A stretch of DNA of 64,000 nucleotides from Lathyrus oleraceus (lineage: Eukaryota; Streptophyta; Magnoliopsida; Fabales; Fabaceae), in contig NC_066585.1 in NCBI RefSeq assembly GCF_024323335.1, positions 177,571,149 through 177,635,148 of the forward strand, written 5' to 3'. The notes under the pieces are model-generated. The model searched no databases. It saw nothing but the letters and a program-made list of their open reading frames with translations, and was not told where the DNA came from. Positions 33,915-48,179 of this stretch are shown here, piece by piece. The position numbers were made by a program, and so were the translations under genes. Numbering within the stretch: the stretch's first letter is position 1; each line of letters opens with the position of its first letter.

Positions 33915-35243
33915 TCAAGTCTCCCAGGGACGGCTTCTTTTTGGGCGGAGATATGCATTGAGACTTCGTTCCTCATTAAGCTGGCTGGTGAGCTCTAATA
34001 CTTTCTTCCTTTCAGCACAGAACTGAGCTTCAAAAGTATCCCTTTCCTCTCTCAACTGGATCCAAGATTTCTTCAATTCTTCAACATTGGTAGGCATATC
34101 TGGATAAGGAATGATCTGAGGGGTACCTCCTTCAACTTTTGGTTCAACAATCAGAGGTCCGATTGCAAGATATGGCATGATAAGCTCACGAGCTCTGGCA
34201 CATACCCATCTGAGATAAGGTTCCATAGGAATAGAGTTTTTCTGTCCTAAAGTACTTCTTTTCACCATGCCCCAAGCTCGTACAAACCTTTGACGGAGAC
34301 CTTGAGAATCGTTGTCATAGTCAAACACAGTGCCTTGGATAATTATTTCATGTGGACCATCTCTTCGAGCATAACCAAACTGACGTAGGGCTAAAGCAAG
34401 ATTATAAGTAATACCTCCTCTTATCCCCAGGAGTGGTACGTTAGAGAATTCTCCACAACGGTCAATGATGATAACATTTTCTTTGGGTTGGGGACACCAA
34501 TGGATGTCTGAATGGGATAGCGACATTATCCTTTGAAACCATTTCAAATTTTGCTCATTCTTCAAGACTGATTGAGGAAGGTGCGAAATAAACCACCTAG
34601 ATAATAAAGGTACGCAACACATGAGAGTCCCTTGCCTTTTCATAGTACGAGTGTGAAGGGAATGCAAAATGTCTCCAAGCAAGGTGGGCACAGGGTTATG
34701 AGTGAGAAATATCTTAACAGCATTCATATCTATGAATTGATCCGGATTAGGAAATAGCACCAAACCATAGATTAGTAATGCTAGAACATCTTCGAAAGCA
34801 TGGACGCTCATAGCTTTTAGGAATTCTCGGGCCTTATTTATCAGAAATTTGGCAAGTAAACCCTTAACTTCACTTCTTGTTACCCAATTAGTTTCAATGT
34901 CGGACTTTGTCATGTGTAAAGCCGCGGCAACCTCTTCAGACCTCGGAATCTTTTCTAAACCACTGAAAGGTGTTTGATCAAGGATAGGTATCCCAAGCAA
35001 CCTGGAAAATTCTTCTAATGTGGGTACCAACTGATAATCTGGGAAGGTGAAGCAATGATGCTTAGGATCGAAGAACTGGAATAGAACTCTCATCATATCT
35101 TCCTTGAAACCGGTGGTAACTAAATTGAGGAGATAACCATGTTTCTTGATGAACTGAGCATGATCGGGAAGTTCCAACACTAAATCCTTGAGTTGAGGAG
35201 AGGTCGCTACAAAATTGATCCGGATGGTCTTCCTGGAAGTCAT
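33915..35243 (-). CDS. Ogre ORF1 protein, unknown function, intact 442 codons
   Basis: Complete ORF from MTSRKTIRINF to RPKRSRPWET, placed between the 5' LTR and gag. ORF1 before gag is specific to Ogre-type elements. The N-terminal half has blocks such as HCFTFPDYQLVPTLEEFSRLLGIPI and CVPLLSRWFISHLPQS that recall plant transposon-associated (mobile-domain-like or DUF7745-like) proteins, named from memory. The last 60 residues (ELKKSWIQLREERDTFEAQF, KVLELTSQLNEERSLNAYL) should form a coiled coil. Function is unknown. It is the only long element ORF here without a visible break. Confidence 0.85.
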   Translation of the reverse strand: MTSRKTIRINFVATSPQLKDLVLELPDHAQFIKKHGYLLNLVTTGFKEDMMRVLFQFFDPKHHCFTFPDYQLVPTLEEFSRLLGIPILDQTPFSGLEKIPRSEEVAAALHMTKSDIETNWVTRSEVKGLLAKFLINKAREFLKAMSVHAFEDVLALLIYGLVLFPNPDQFIDMNAVKIFLTHNPVPTLLGDILHSLHTRTMKRQGTLMCCVPLLSRWFISHLPQSVLKNEQNLKWFQRIMSLSHSDIHWCPQPKENVIIIDRCGEFSNVPLLGIRGGITYNLALALRQFGYARRDGPHEIIIQGTVFDYDNDSQGLRQRFVRAWGMVKRSTLGQKNSIPMEPYLRWVCARARELIMPYLAIGPLIVEPKVEGGTPQIIPYPDMPTNVEELKKSWIQLREERDTFEAQFCAERKKVLELTSQLNEERSLNAYLRPKRSRPWET

Positions 35244-35955
35244 AGCCCTACAAAATAAAGCAAAGTTAAATCCTTAAGTCCTCGAAATGGTTAGTACAAT
35301 GCCATGATGTCATGATGTTATGATGTTATGATGTCAAGTAAGTAACAAGCACAAACAAGTCACACCACAATCATTCCTAGGTTTTAAGGATTGCATGAGT
35401 TCCATAGGTAAGTACCCTCCCCACTGAAGTTTGGTTGGTTCAACCTGTCCTAGAATAGTAACCGGGTTCTAGAAGGATCTCAAATCATTGACCTTTCCTT
35501 AAGTCCACTTCAGTGCAACACCAAGCGGTTGACCAAAATTTCCCTAAAGTCCAATCTCAAAGAGTGTAGTATCGAATATCAACCAACCCCAGTCGGATCC
35601 GAAGTCAGTTATCTCACTACTTTCTAATGGCTAGGATGAGTCAATTAGGGTTCTAAAGGTCTGGTTAATGCTTTGATGACACCACGCAGACGCCAAATTT
35701 TTCCTCAAGTAAACATGAGGAACATCAGGACATCCAAAGTGTCACATTAACCGTAGCCATCATTTTAACCATTCCAGTATACGCCGGACAGTCGCGATGA
35801 TCTCTTGCTACTTACCTAAGGTACACTAGATCCGGGTGTAGGATCTTTCACTCAAGCATAGAATACCCAAACAATCCCTTAAAAGTAAATCAGACAAAGA
35901 AACAATTCGAAAACATAAGTGATCTTATCTTTAAGGTAACCTCTCTTTTTAAGAT
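35244..35955 (-). other. Ogre 5' leader upstream of ORF1
   Basis: No ORF. Plus-strand CATGATGT-type short repeats at 35303-35338 are matched by TATGCAATGT repeats just upstream of gag (33772-33805), so both leaders hold several short ATGs. Nothing else recognised. Confidence 0.6.
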
Positions 35956-35973
35956 TCCCCAGCAGAGTCGCCA
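35956..35973 (-). promoter_or_regulatory. Ogre primer-binding site
   Basis: Minus strand TGGCGACTCTGCTGGGGA, four bases inside the 5' LTR end. This is the usual Ogre site, described as complementary to a tRNA-Arg. Its first ten bases recur in the LTR at 36036-36045. Confidence 0.92.
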
Positions 35974-36652
35974 GTTCTGTGATATGGTGAACTAACTTTG
36001 TGTTTTTGCTTTGAAAAGCAATGTTGCAGATAGCAAGAGTCGCCACCGAATCCAATAAGGAAAGGCGGAAAAGAACAGGAAAGACCTTAATTAGATTTTG
36101 AGTTCGGGAGGTACATTATACAAAGGGAAGGTGTTAGCACCCTTTGTATCCATGGTTATCCATGGGTTCTTAATTGCTTAACTCACTTATGTTTTCCTTG
36201 TTTGAGAAAGTGTTTGAGAAATGTGGTGTGTTTAGAAAATATTTTGAAAGGAGAGTTTAACTTTGTAATGATTCTTGTACAAATGTATACAAAGTGTTTA
36301 TCTCGTTTTATTTTGAAAGATGTTTAGAAAGATATAACTCGGCAATGATTCTGGTGCGAATGTATACCAAGTGGTGATTTTCTAAAAGATATTTTGAAAA
36401 GTGTGAGGTGTGAAAAGTATTTTAAGCTGTGAGCAAGCATTTAAGAGTTATACCTAACCAAGGTCTTTATAGGTATTTCCTATCCTTAGGAGGGTAAAAC
36501 TGTCCTTACTATTGAGAAGTAAGTACTCTTATCCTTTGGATGTAAAGGGACATCTGGGGTCGTCGATTGGTCATTGAAGGCAACATTTGTAAGGATACCT
36601 TAGCATTCGAAGAGACGATCATCATTTAATCGTAGGCTACAACGAAGGGTCA

Positions 36653-36764
36653 TCGAGGGACAAAGTCATATATTCGAAGGCAACGTTCGAGGGACAAGGT
36701 CATATATTCGAAGGCAACGTCTGAGGGACAAGGTCATATATTCGAAGGCAACGTTCGAGGGACT
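36653..36764 (+). repeat. 34-bp tandem repeat in Ogre 5' LTR
   Basis: Counterpart of the array at 20182-20293, with the same copy number and phase. Confidence 0.9.
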
Positions 36765-37387
36765 AAGATTTATCTTGTAGGGACATTGACCTTTTGATTG
36801 AAGGGACTATGACTTATCTGTTTAGGGATGATGATGATTTAATCGAAAGGGTCTTTTCTATGGGTATCCCCACATTCGCGGGACATGACCGTAATATCGT
36901 AAGGCAACAAAGAGAGGGTTACCCTAGAGGTGCAAGTGTGGAAATGATTGGATTCAGATAAATTATCTTGAATTAATTTATCTAAGTTCCAATATTTATC
37001 TTTCCATGCAATCCTATTAGCATACATGTAGACAGTTATATTCACAGTATGGAAAAATTAAAGTGCGAAAAATAAGACTACGTTATTACATGGCTTCGGG
37101 ATGAGGGGTACATAATTTAAAAGGGGATATAAAATATCTAAATCTTAATTAACGAGTACAAAATTAAAAGGCATACAAAATAATAAAACCTAATTAAACT
37201 AAAAAGAAAGAAATAAAAAAATCCTAATTAAATCTATTACATAGAAAGTTCATGACAAGTGAAATAAATAAATTAAATTTAAGAATGAATTAAGAATATT
37301 TTTAGTCTATAATAATAGAAACTTTTTTTTTATGAATTTATGGAAAAACTTAGACTAAATTGATAGAAAATTTAAAAGAAAAGAGAA

Positions 37388-37395
<8 letters not shown>

Positions 37396-37470
<75 letters not shown>
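37396..37470. repeat. AT microsatellite specific to the Ogre 5' LTR
   Basis: 75 bp of alternating AT; the 3' LTR has only ATATAT at the matching place (20919-20926). Expansion therefore followed insertion. Confidence 0.95.
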
Positions 37471-37473
<3 letters not shown>

Positions 37474-38506
37474 TAGATTTTTATTATTCAAAATAGCCCA
37501 TTTTAATTAATTAAGTGATATATGAAAATTTAATTAATAAACTAGATTAAATTATATCCTAGTTTAAATAACTAATATAATATATTAATTAGAAAATTAA
37601 TTAATGGGTTTTATTTTAATAATAGAAAAATAGTGGTGAATTAATTATAGTGGAAAGGGAGTAAACATAGTAAAAACAGGACCTCTACGTTGCAGTGAAG
37701 GGGGAGCAACCAACGAGCCATGTTGGTCCATTCGTTATTTATTCGCCTTCATTAAAATATATATTAATTCTACATGGATTTTTCATTTTGACACAACACC
37801 ACCATGCATGTTACAGCTTTCTCTCTTACAGCAAGCTACTTTATTTTTCTCATGCTGTTTCTTTTATGTGAATACAACAAACCTGTAACTTCATCTTATA
37901 TCAAACCACACACATAAAATAAGATCATATGTAATCATCATGCAATAATAAAAATAGTCATGCACAAATCAAAAAGCTTATATTATTTTACTCATGTATT
38001 AGTTCTCTTTACTGCAAGTGATAAAGATAAAACAAACCTTACACATACATGTGAAATAAACATAATCATGCTAGAAACAACACTCATATAATAATAATTA
38101 AACGGCAGATATAATTCTTTAATCATGCAAACAAAATTTCTCCAACATGCTATGACATATCAAGAACAGATGCATACTTGAATAAAGCAATATCAACATC
38201 CACCAAACCATGAATACATCATCTCAATATATATATTAAACCAATATTATTCATGCATGAATTAATGAGTATTGCAAGGTAATCATGCTGGATGCAAATT
38301 CCATAATGAACACTTATTGGGGATTTGATTCTTCTAGCTTGCTCACTGTATGTGTGTTGTTCTTATTCAGGCTATGAGTGCTTTATGGTTGCTTCTCTTT
38401 TCCCTTCCCGTGAATCTTCTTGCTTCTGCCTTGCCTTGTGTATCTTCTTCTGCTGTATCTCTCCTCTTTTTCGTCTTCTTTTTTTTTTCGCTGCAGCCAT
38501 ATGAAG

Positions 38507-38514
38507 TATTTATA
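38507..38514 (-). promoter_or_regulatory. Ogre TATA box
   Basis: Minus strand TATAAATA, about 1.0 kb into the 5' LTR and conserved in the 3' LTR (22039-22046). The pyrimidine-rich CTTTTTTTTCTTC on the plus strand lies just downstream in the transcript direction. Confidence 0.55.
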
Positions 38515-39515
38515 ATGGTGTGGATTAGGGTTTAACCTTGCTAAATATTTGGATTCCTTCCTATACTTTAGGATCTCACCATATAATTTAGGAGAGTTAG
38601 CTCTAACATTTTGCATGGGCTGGTATCTCAAAAGTTCAAATTCCACGTGAGGCATGGAATACTCATTCAAACTTCACTTTTCTAAATTATAATAAAATGC
38701 AATTTAATAATAAACCAAAAATAAAATTAATTTAAAGCTTTAAGTGCACAATTAAAATTAAAATTTTGTTATTAAATTAGAGCCAAAATTATTTTTATAA
38801 AACAAAACCATCATATGATAAATAATACTATGATTATTTATATATTTTTGGTTTGGATTTGGTCTTAAATATCTATTATTATAAATAAATATTTATTAAA
38901 TACAAATATTATTATAAATAATGAATAATTTAAATGACTTTTAACAAATAAAAATTAATTTAAATTTTAGTTACATAATTGAATTAAAATTTAAACCCAT
39001 TTCCATTTTTACTTTCATCATTTAAAAAAAATCAAAATTATTCTTACTTATATCAATCAAAATTATTTTATAATTTATGGGCTTTTAAAAAAATGTTACT
39101 CTTATAAATAAATTTTATTAAGTAAAAAACGTGAATTACTAAATAAATACTATTTATAAATAATGAATAAATGGAACATGAGTCACTAAATTATAAAAAA
39201 TAGTTATTATAATTTAATGAGCTTTAACAAATAAAATTAATTTAAAATTTTAATTATACAATTAAAATTCAAATCTATTTTTATTTATCATTAAATTAAA
39301 ACTATTTTATTTATATATATATAATTTATTTATATCACACAGATAACCAAAATTATTATTATTTTTTATATCTGTTATCACATAATAAATAAATTAAAAT
39401 TTATAATTTATATGAGAATGTATGCTAATGAATGAATGCAAATGTGAAATGAATGCCATGCATGAATCAATTTATCATAAAAATTAACAGGCAAATTTTG
39501 GGGTATGACAACTTT

Positions 39516-39776
39516 ACTTTTCTTCTTGATCAGGTAAGTCCACAGTTTTCGACTGAAATCATCTATGATTGTGACAAATTACCTGTTACCTCCAATCGAA
39601 TCCACTTGGATAGGACCATGCACATTAGAGTATATGAATTCAAGAATTACCTTCGACTTGCTTCCTGCATCCTTGTTGAAGTTGTTCTTGTGATACTTCG
39701 CCTGCAAACATTCTTCACACACTTCATTTGGATTGTCGATTTCTGGTAACCCTGAAACGATATTCCTTCTCTTCAT
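39516..39776 (-). pseudogene. copia pre-integrase and integrase start
   Basis: Reads KRRNIVSGLPEIDNPNEVCEECLQAKYHKN, the gag-pre-integrase zinc region with C-x-x-C, then the integrase start (LEFIYSNVHGPIQVDS; the usual motif is LIHSDVCGPI). The catalytic Asp of that motif is Asn (SNVHGP). The frame is lost soon after, before the Ogre junction. Upstream, 39780-39960 is the decayed linker to protease. Confidence 0.75.
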
Positions 39777-39959
39777 ATCTTTGATGTCTTTGAAATTGAG
39801 ATGACCAACTCTATAGTGCCATGTTCATTCATCCATGCTAGCTTCAGTTATAAGGCACTTGTGCTCCATCACATTAAGTTGAATCCTGAAGGTTCTATTC
39901 TGAGACATAGGTGCCTTCAAGATTAACCTTCCGCCTGAGTCTAAAACTCTCATCATCTT

Positions 39960-40214
39960 GTCTTTGATCTACATTTTGTAGTTCTTTTCGACCAACTGTC
40001 ATATGCTGAGCAAATTACTTTTCATGCCTGGTATATGCAATACATTAGAAATTACTGACCTTTTATCATATTTCCTCATAATACGAACATCACCAATACC
40101 TTCAGCTGCTAGAGTATTGTCATTTGCAAATTTTACCATGTTCTTCATTGAGGGTTTCATGTTGACAAACCAATATTTCCTATCAGTCATGTGTGATGAG
40201 CATCCTGAGTCCAA
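39960..40214 (-). pseudogene. copia aspartic protease
   Basis: MDSGCSSHMTDRKYWF contains the D-S-G active site; GIGDVRIMRKYDKRS and VLHIPGMKSNLLSI follow as in Ty1/copia proteases. Continuous with gag upstream (WYLDSGC) but for a stop near 40228. It would process the copia polyprotein. Confidence 0.82.
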
Positions 40215-40228
40215 GTACCATTGGTCCT

Positions 40229-41225
40229 AGAATTTTTCTTCATCTCTCGTTGTGACCATCAACAACATCTCTTCTTCTTCATGCTTTGCAAACTTTGCAT
40301 CAGTTTCCTGATTCTTCTGTTTTTCAAGACAATCACTTGAGTAGTGACCATACTTATTACAATTGAAATAATGAATGTGACTTTTGTCAGGTTTTCGACC
40401 ATCACCTCTTCCTCTACCTGCATCATCACCTCTTTGGTTTCTTTGGTCTGAGGGTCTTCTTTGGTTCGACCAACCTCCTTCTTACTGATTTCGACTAATC
40501 AAATTATTGCAGCCTTCTCTAATTTTATTGCCGAGCTACTTCCCTTTGCCTTTCTTTTCTCTTGTTGGTTGCGCTTGTAAAGCCACATCACTCTTCAACT
40601 TGCCTTCAACTCTTTCAGTCATTCTTTGTTCATGATATTTCAGTGTCCCTTGAAGCTCTTCCTTTGTCAATGCTGACAAATCTTTCGACTCTTCTATGGC
40701 TTCTACGATGTGGTCAAACTTTTGAGCCAATGACCTTAAGATTTTTGAAACAACTTATCTTGATGTCAACAATTCTCCATATACCTTGATTTGATTCACC
40801 ATTTTTGTAACCATAGTGAAAAAATCAGTTATGCTTGTATTGTCTTCCATTTGAAGCAATTCATACGTTCTTTCGTGAGTTTGTAACCTCGCCTTTTTCA
40901 CCATCTTTCCTCCTCCAAATTATTTTTCCAGAATTTCTCATGCTTCTTTTGCTGATTCAACATCACTAACCTTTTTGAAATTATAAGAGTCAACACATTG
41001 ATGGATTATAAAGAGAGCTTTCTAATCTCTCTTCTTCAATTCTTTGTGTGCATCTTTTTCTTCATCCATCGTGTTTACTACAAGCGGTGTCACTCCCTCA
41101 TTCACAAGATCACAAAGATCTTGATAGCAAAAGAGAATATTTATCTGCTTGCACCAATTCTCATAATTCTGATTCTTTAGAATTGGGAGACTCGCCGGAA
41201 AATGCTTGTTCGGATGATTCATCAC
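40229..41225 (-). pseudogene. copia gag, several breaks
   Basis: The N-terminus SLPILKNQNYENWCKQINILF is open at 41225-41022, followed by in-frame remnants (KALFIIHQCVDSYNFKK, AWEILEK). A second open part, 40730-40536, reads FDHIVEAIEESKDLSALTKEELQGTL. The zinc knuckle near 40330-40370 reads YFNCNKYGHYSSDC, so the first Cys of CX2CX4HX4C is Tyr. Stops interrupt the frame at 41022 and near 40500. Confidence 0.8.
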
Positions 41226-41276
41226 GATCGTGTTTTGCTTCCCACAAATCGCTCAACCAGTGCTCTAGATATAAGA

Positions 41277-41811
41277 TGTTGGAATTAAACCCAAAACTTT
41301 GAGTAATTCCGAGTCAATCTTGATGAACAAGATTCAATCAACTAGTCGAATTCCCACTTGTTCTTCACTCTTCACTCGAGTGAATCAACCAACCTTGGTT
41401 GCAAGATTGTATCGCTGCACAATGATGATGAAAACAAGAAAACAAAATTGAATAAGAAAGAAGATTAGGGTTTGACAAAAATTGGAGAAGAAATATGATT
41501 TTGCAGAGTCTCTCTTTGCCCACAGCTTATGGAAAATCTCATTAATTTTGTAACTGCAGGTGATTACAAGATTGTTATGAAAATAGGGGTTACTTCCTCT
41601 ATTTATAATTGAGCTAGCTTTCTCCCTAAGTTAAAGCCCAAAAATTACGAAGGCCCAAAATACCTATTTTGGTCTAAGTCGAAATCATGTTTCAAATAAC
41701 CTGTTTCGACACTTCGACATCTAATACAACTCGACACACACTACATGTTTCGTCACATCCTTGTTTCTGTCGAACGCTACCTGCAATGACACAAGGAATT
41801 ACAATTCAACA
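41277..41811 (-). repeat. copia 5' LTR (535 bp)
   Basis: Plus-strand ends TGTTGGAATT and AATTCAACA form an inverted repeat. Just inside, 41263-41275 (TGCTCTAGATATA) is a decayed form of the initiator-Met primer site complement (GCTCTGATACCA). No second copy is in the window, so the outer edge depends on the terminal repeat. Confidence 0.75.
41599..41607 (-). promoter_or_regulatory. TATA box of copia LTR
   Basis: Minus strand TATAAATAG within the 535-bp LTR, about 205 bp after its start. Confidence 0.55.
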
Positions 41812-43086
<1,275 letters not shown>

Positions 43087-43232
43087 TTTCCTCTGTCCCA
43101 TATTATAAGCAAATTTCACCTTTTTAGATTCATTAAATAATTAATATATCTAATCTATATATAAATTAGATATATTAGTTATTTAATAAATCTAGAAAGG
43201 TGAAATTTACTTATAATATGGGACAGAGGGAG
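43087..43232. mobile_element. Stowaway-like MITE (146 bp)
   Basis: The two halves are inverted copies: TTTCCTCTGTCCCATATTAT..GGTGAAATT-type arms meet around an AT-rich centre, so the element folds into one hairpin. The right end GGGACAGAGGGAG is the Stowaway terminal consensus (CTCCCTCYGTCCC); the left end has two changes. A TA precedes the left end; the matching TA on the right is TC. Non-coding, mobilised by mariner-type transposases in general. Confidence 0.88.
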
Positions 43233-46019
<2,787 letters not shown>

Positions 46020-46850
46020 TGATATTGTCAACAAAGCTAATGCATCAGAGGATGGTGTCTTGGAAAATCGTTGTACATGTTGGTGTTGGAAAATAATTTA
46101 TCACTAAATAGAAGTTTATGTTACATGAACATATGCTTCAATGGATCAGTACGAAAGTTGTCAAAATAGGTTATGGGATAGTTATTGGGATGTTGGGTTC
46201 TAGTTTTGATAGAAGACATACATTTTCTACGATGAGATGATCTTTAGCGATCTCCCACTATCACATGTGTCATATGAGGATGGGGATCTCTATAAAACCA
46301 TTGGATGTATTGTATATCGTACTCCATGGACTAGGAGCTGACACACTATGTACATCCTCTAGTACTGGATGTTCATGGTAATTAGGAGCTGACTCACTAT
46401 GTACGTCCTCTAGTACTGGATGCTCATGGTAATATGCAAATAACCCATCAATATCTCTACAGTAATTGTGGGAGACGAGGCCAATTTTGGGTCTCTATGT
46501 ATACCCTATATATACCTAAAGTGTCTCAATACTCACTTAAGTAAATATGGGTACATACGTCGAGACCCACAAGCCAGCCATCAAGAGTACCAACAGATTT
46601 TTTCAATGGTTGTATGTGTCGGTGCTCACTTTATAGTGTGAAACAAATATCATCAGCTAGAATACAGTCAAGAGCATGTATGTAGGGCTCTGTCAATAAA
46701 TTCCATCAAATTTGGATAATTGAGCACACATGTGACAACTCCTCGATGTAGTTGATAACATATTGCCACCATGCAATATTGGGAAAATGTTAGAGGTCTA
46801 TGCATGAAAATGGTTCATATGAAAATAGGTATTATAAAAGTGTAAGTAAT
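46020..46850 (-). pseudogene. Possible decayed coding remnant, family unknown
   Basis: On the minus strand, stretches such as PNIAWWQYVINYIEELSHV and KKSVGTLDGWLVGLDVC can be read between stops and look protein-like, perhaps from a plant mobile-domain or other transposon protein. I cannot name the family. A 51-bp in-frame duplication lies inside (46332-46433). Confidence 0.3.
46332..46433. repeat. 51-bp tandem duplication
   Basis: TAGGAGCTGACACACTATG.. to ..CATGGTAAT is repeated at 46383 with three base changes. The length is a multiple of three. Confidence 0.92.
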
Positions 46851-47656
46851 AAGAAATTAACTATTAACATGCATGTAAATTACTTGAAATAGACAGTTGT
46901 TTCCTTTCACTTATTTTGTCTTCCATTAACTAGCTTCAACTAACTTGGAGTACAAGTAAATCAAAAAATATAGCCCCCCAATTATACTCGTGAATCCAAA
47001 GAAACTAAGTGTGAAAGTTCTCCCAATCACGCACTTGGTGTTTTATCTTGTAGTTTTATAATTTAAATGTAAATGAAGCAAAAGTAAGTCTTGCAGTACT
47101 AAGGTGATGGACATACACATACACAAACACGCGTGCGCACACACTAAAACTCTTCATGTTTTTTCTCAAAACCTCTTAAAATGAACCATGGAAAGTGTTA
47201 TGCGCAAGAACAAGATGTCAATCAAAATAGTGTATGATGGATGTAGAATTACATTGGATGTTGATTTCGATGCGGTGGATGGAGCTAACCTGCAAGGTTA
47301 GCACTCCAACGCCCAATTTAGTATTTGAATAAAGCAGAAATTTTGAATGAGATAGAGTTTACCTTCAATGGAGCACTTTTCTATCTTATATAGAAAGGTT
47401 TGTTGTAATTAATTTATAAAGGGATGTCGTAAAACACGGTGATCTGTGGGATTACTTGGATGGCTCATATTGTATTGTCCTTGTCTTGCTTGTTATGGAT
47501 CGAGGCTTGTTCTATTTATATTGTGTTTGGTGAGACTTAGCATTTGGGCCTTCTTTCCGCCTGGGCCGTTTTGGCCAATCCATAATAATTTCCCCCAAGA
47601 TCTTACATCTGTCTCAACTATGGTAGGAGCTTTGTCATCTCTGAGGCCCGCATATT

Positions 47657-47691
<35 letters not shown>

Positions 47692-48179
47692 ATAAATGAC
47701 ACATATCCCCTAATATAGCCATTCATATGATTGCCTCTAAAATTTATAATGTCAATTCGATGGTCGTCAAGGAATATCGTTCATTGATACTGGGATTCTA
47801 TCTAACGGCTTATATTTATTTGAGGAAGTCATGTAGTTTTTGAAAAGACTTCACCTATTTGCTCCATCACACTTCTGCCTTTGTGGAAAACATTCCGTTC
47901 TCAGTCTTTTTGACTTTGAAGGTTCTGGGCATTTTGATCTAGTCATATTTCTAATAATGTATCTTCAACTAACTTGACTCACATATGCATTGAATATATA
48001 TTTGCATTATAAGATTTAGCTTTCTCGTCCTCCATTTTACCTTTTAGGGTTTCCCCTTTGTCCAGTCCTCCAAAAGAGTCGTTAGTGACATATTTGTAGT
48101 TTGGGTTAGCTCAAATATTTTGGGCATTACTTCCTATTTCTCCCAAAACGATAACTTTTCTCGGGAGATGTTAGGTGTA
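46851..48179. other. Non-coding, possibly old LTR
   Basis: The segment 47230-47340 (GAGCTAACCTGCAAGGTTAG, CACTCCAACGCCCAATTTAG) resembles LTRs of Retand-like Tat elements as I recall them, and CTTATATAG at 47393 could be a TATA box. No boundaries are visible. A 31-bp GA run lies at 47659-47689. No gene is seen. Confidence 0.35.

Larger units (their letters stand above)
19496..39510 (-). mobile_element. Ogre element (Ty3/gypsy, Tat lineage), 20,015 bp
   Basis: Both LTRs, the primer site, polypurine tract and 5-bp duplication ACTTT are present. On the minus strand, from right to left: 5' LTR, ORF1, gag-protease, a putative intron, RT, two RNase H domains, integrase, tandem-repeat 3' untranslated region, 3' LTR. 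This order with ORF1 before gag, and the very large size, is diagnostic of Ogre. Without the 2.1-kb solo LTR (plus its 5-bp duplication) inside integrase the element is 17.9 kb. It sits in the integrase gene of a Ty1/copia element. Confidence 0.95.
35978..39510 (-). repeat. Ogre 5' LTR (3533 bp)
   Basis: Ends TGTGATATGG (35978) and GGGGTATGACA (39510), followed by the target duplication ACTTT. It matches 19496-23041 with few changes; the largest are a 75-bp AT run (37396-37470) present only here and a 70-bp deletion near 38050. A TATA box is at 38507. No gene is seen in it. Confidence 0.95.
39511..41811 (-). mobile_element. Ty1/copia element, 5' part
   Basis: Continuation of the element at 17203-19495 across the Ogre. 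From right to left: 5' LTR (41277-41811), degenerate primer site, gag, protease, pre-integrase. The integrase core is cut at 39510, with the ACTTT duplication at 39511-39515. Confidence 0.87.
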
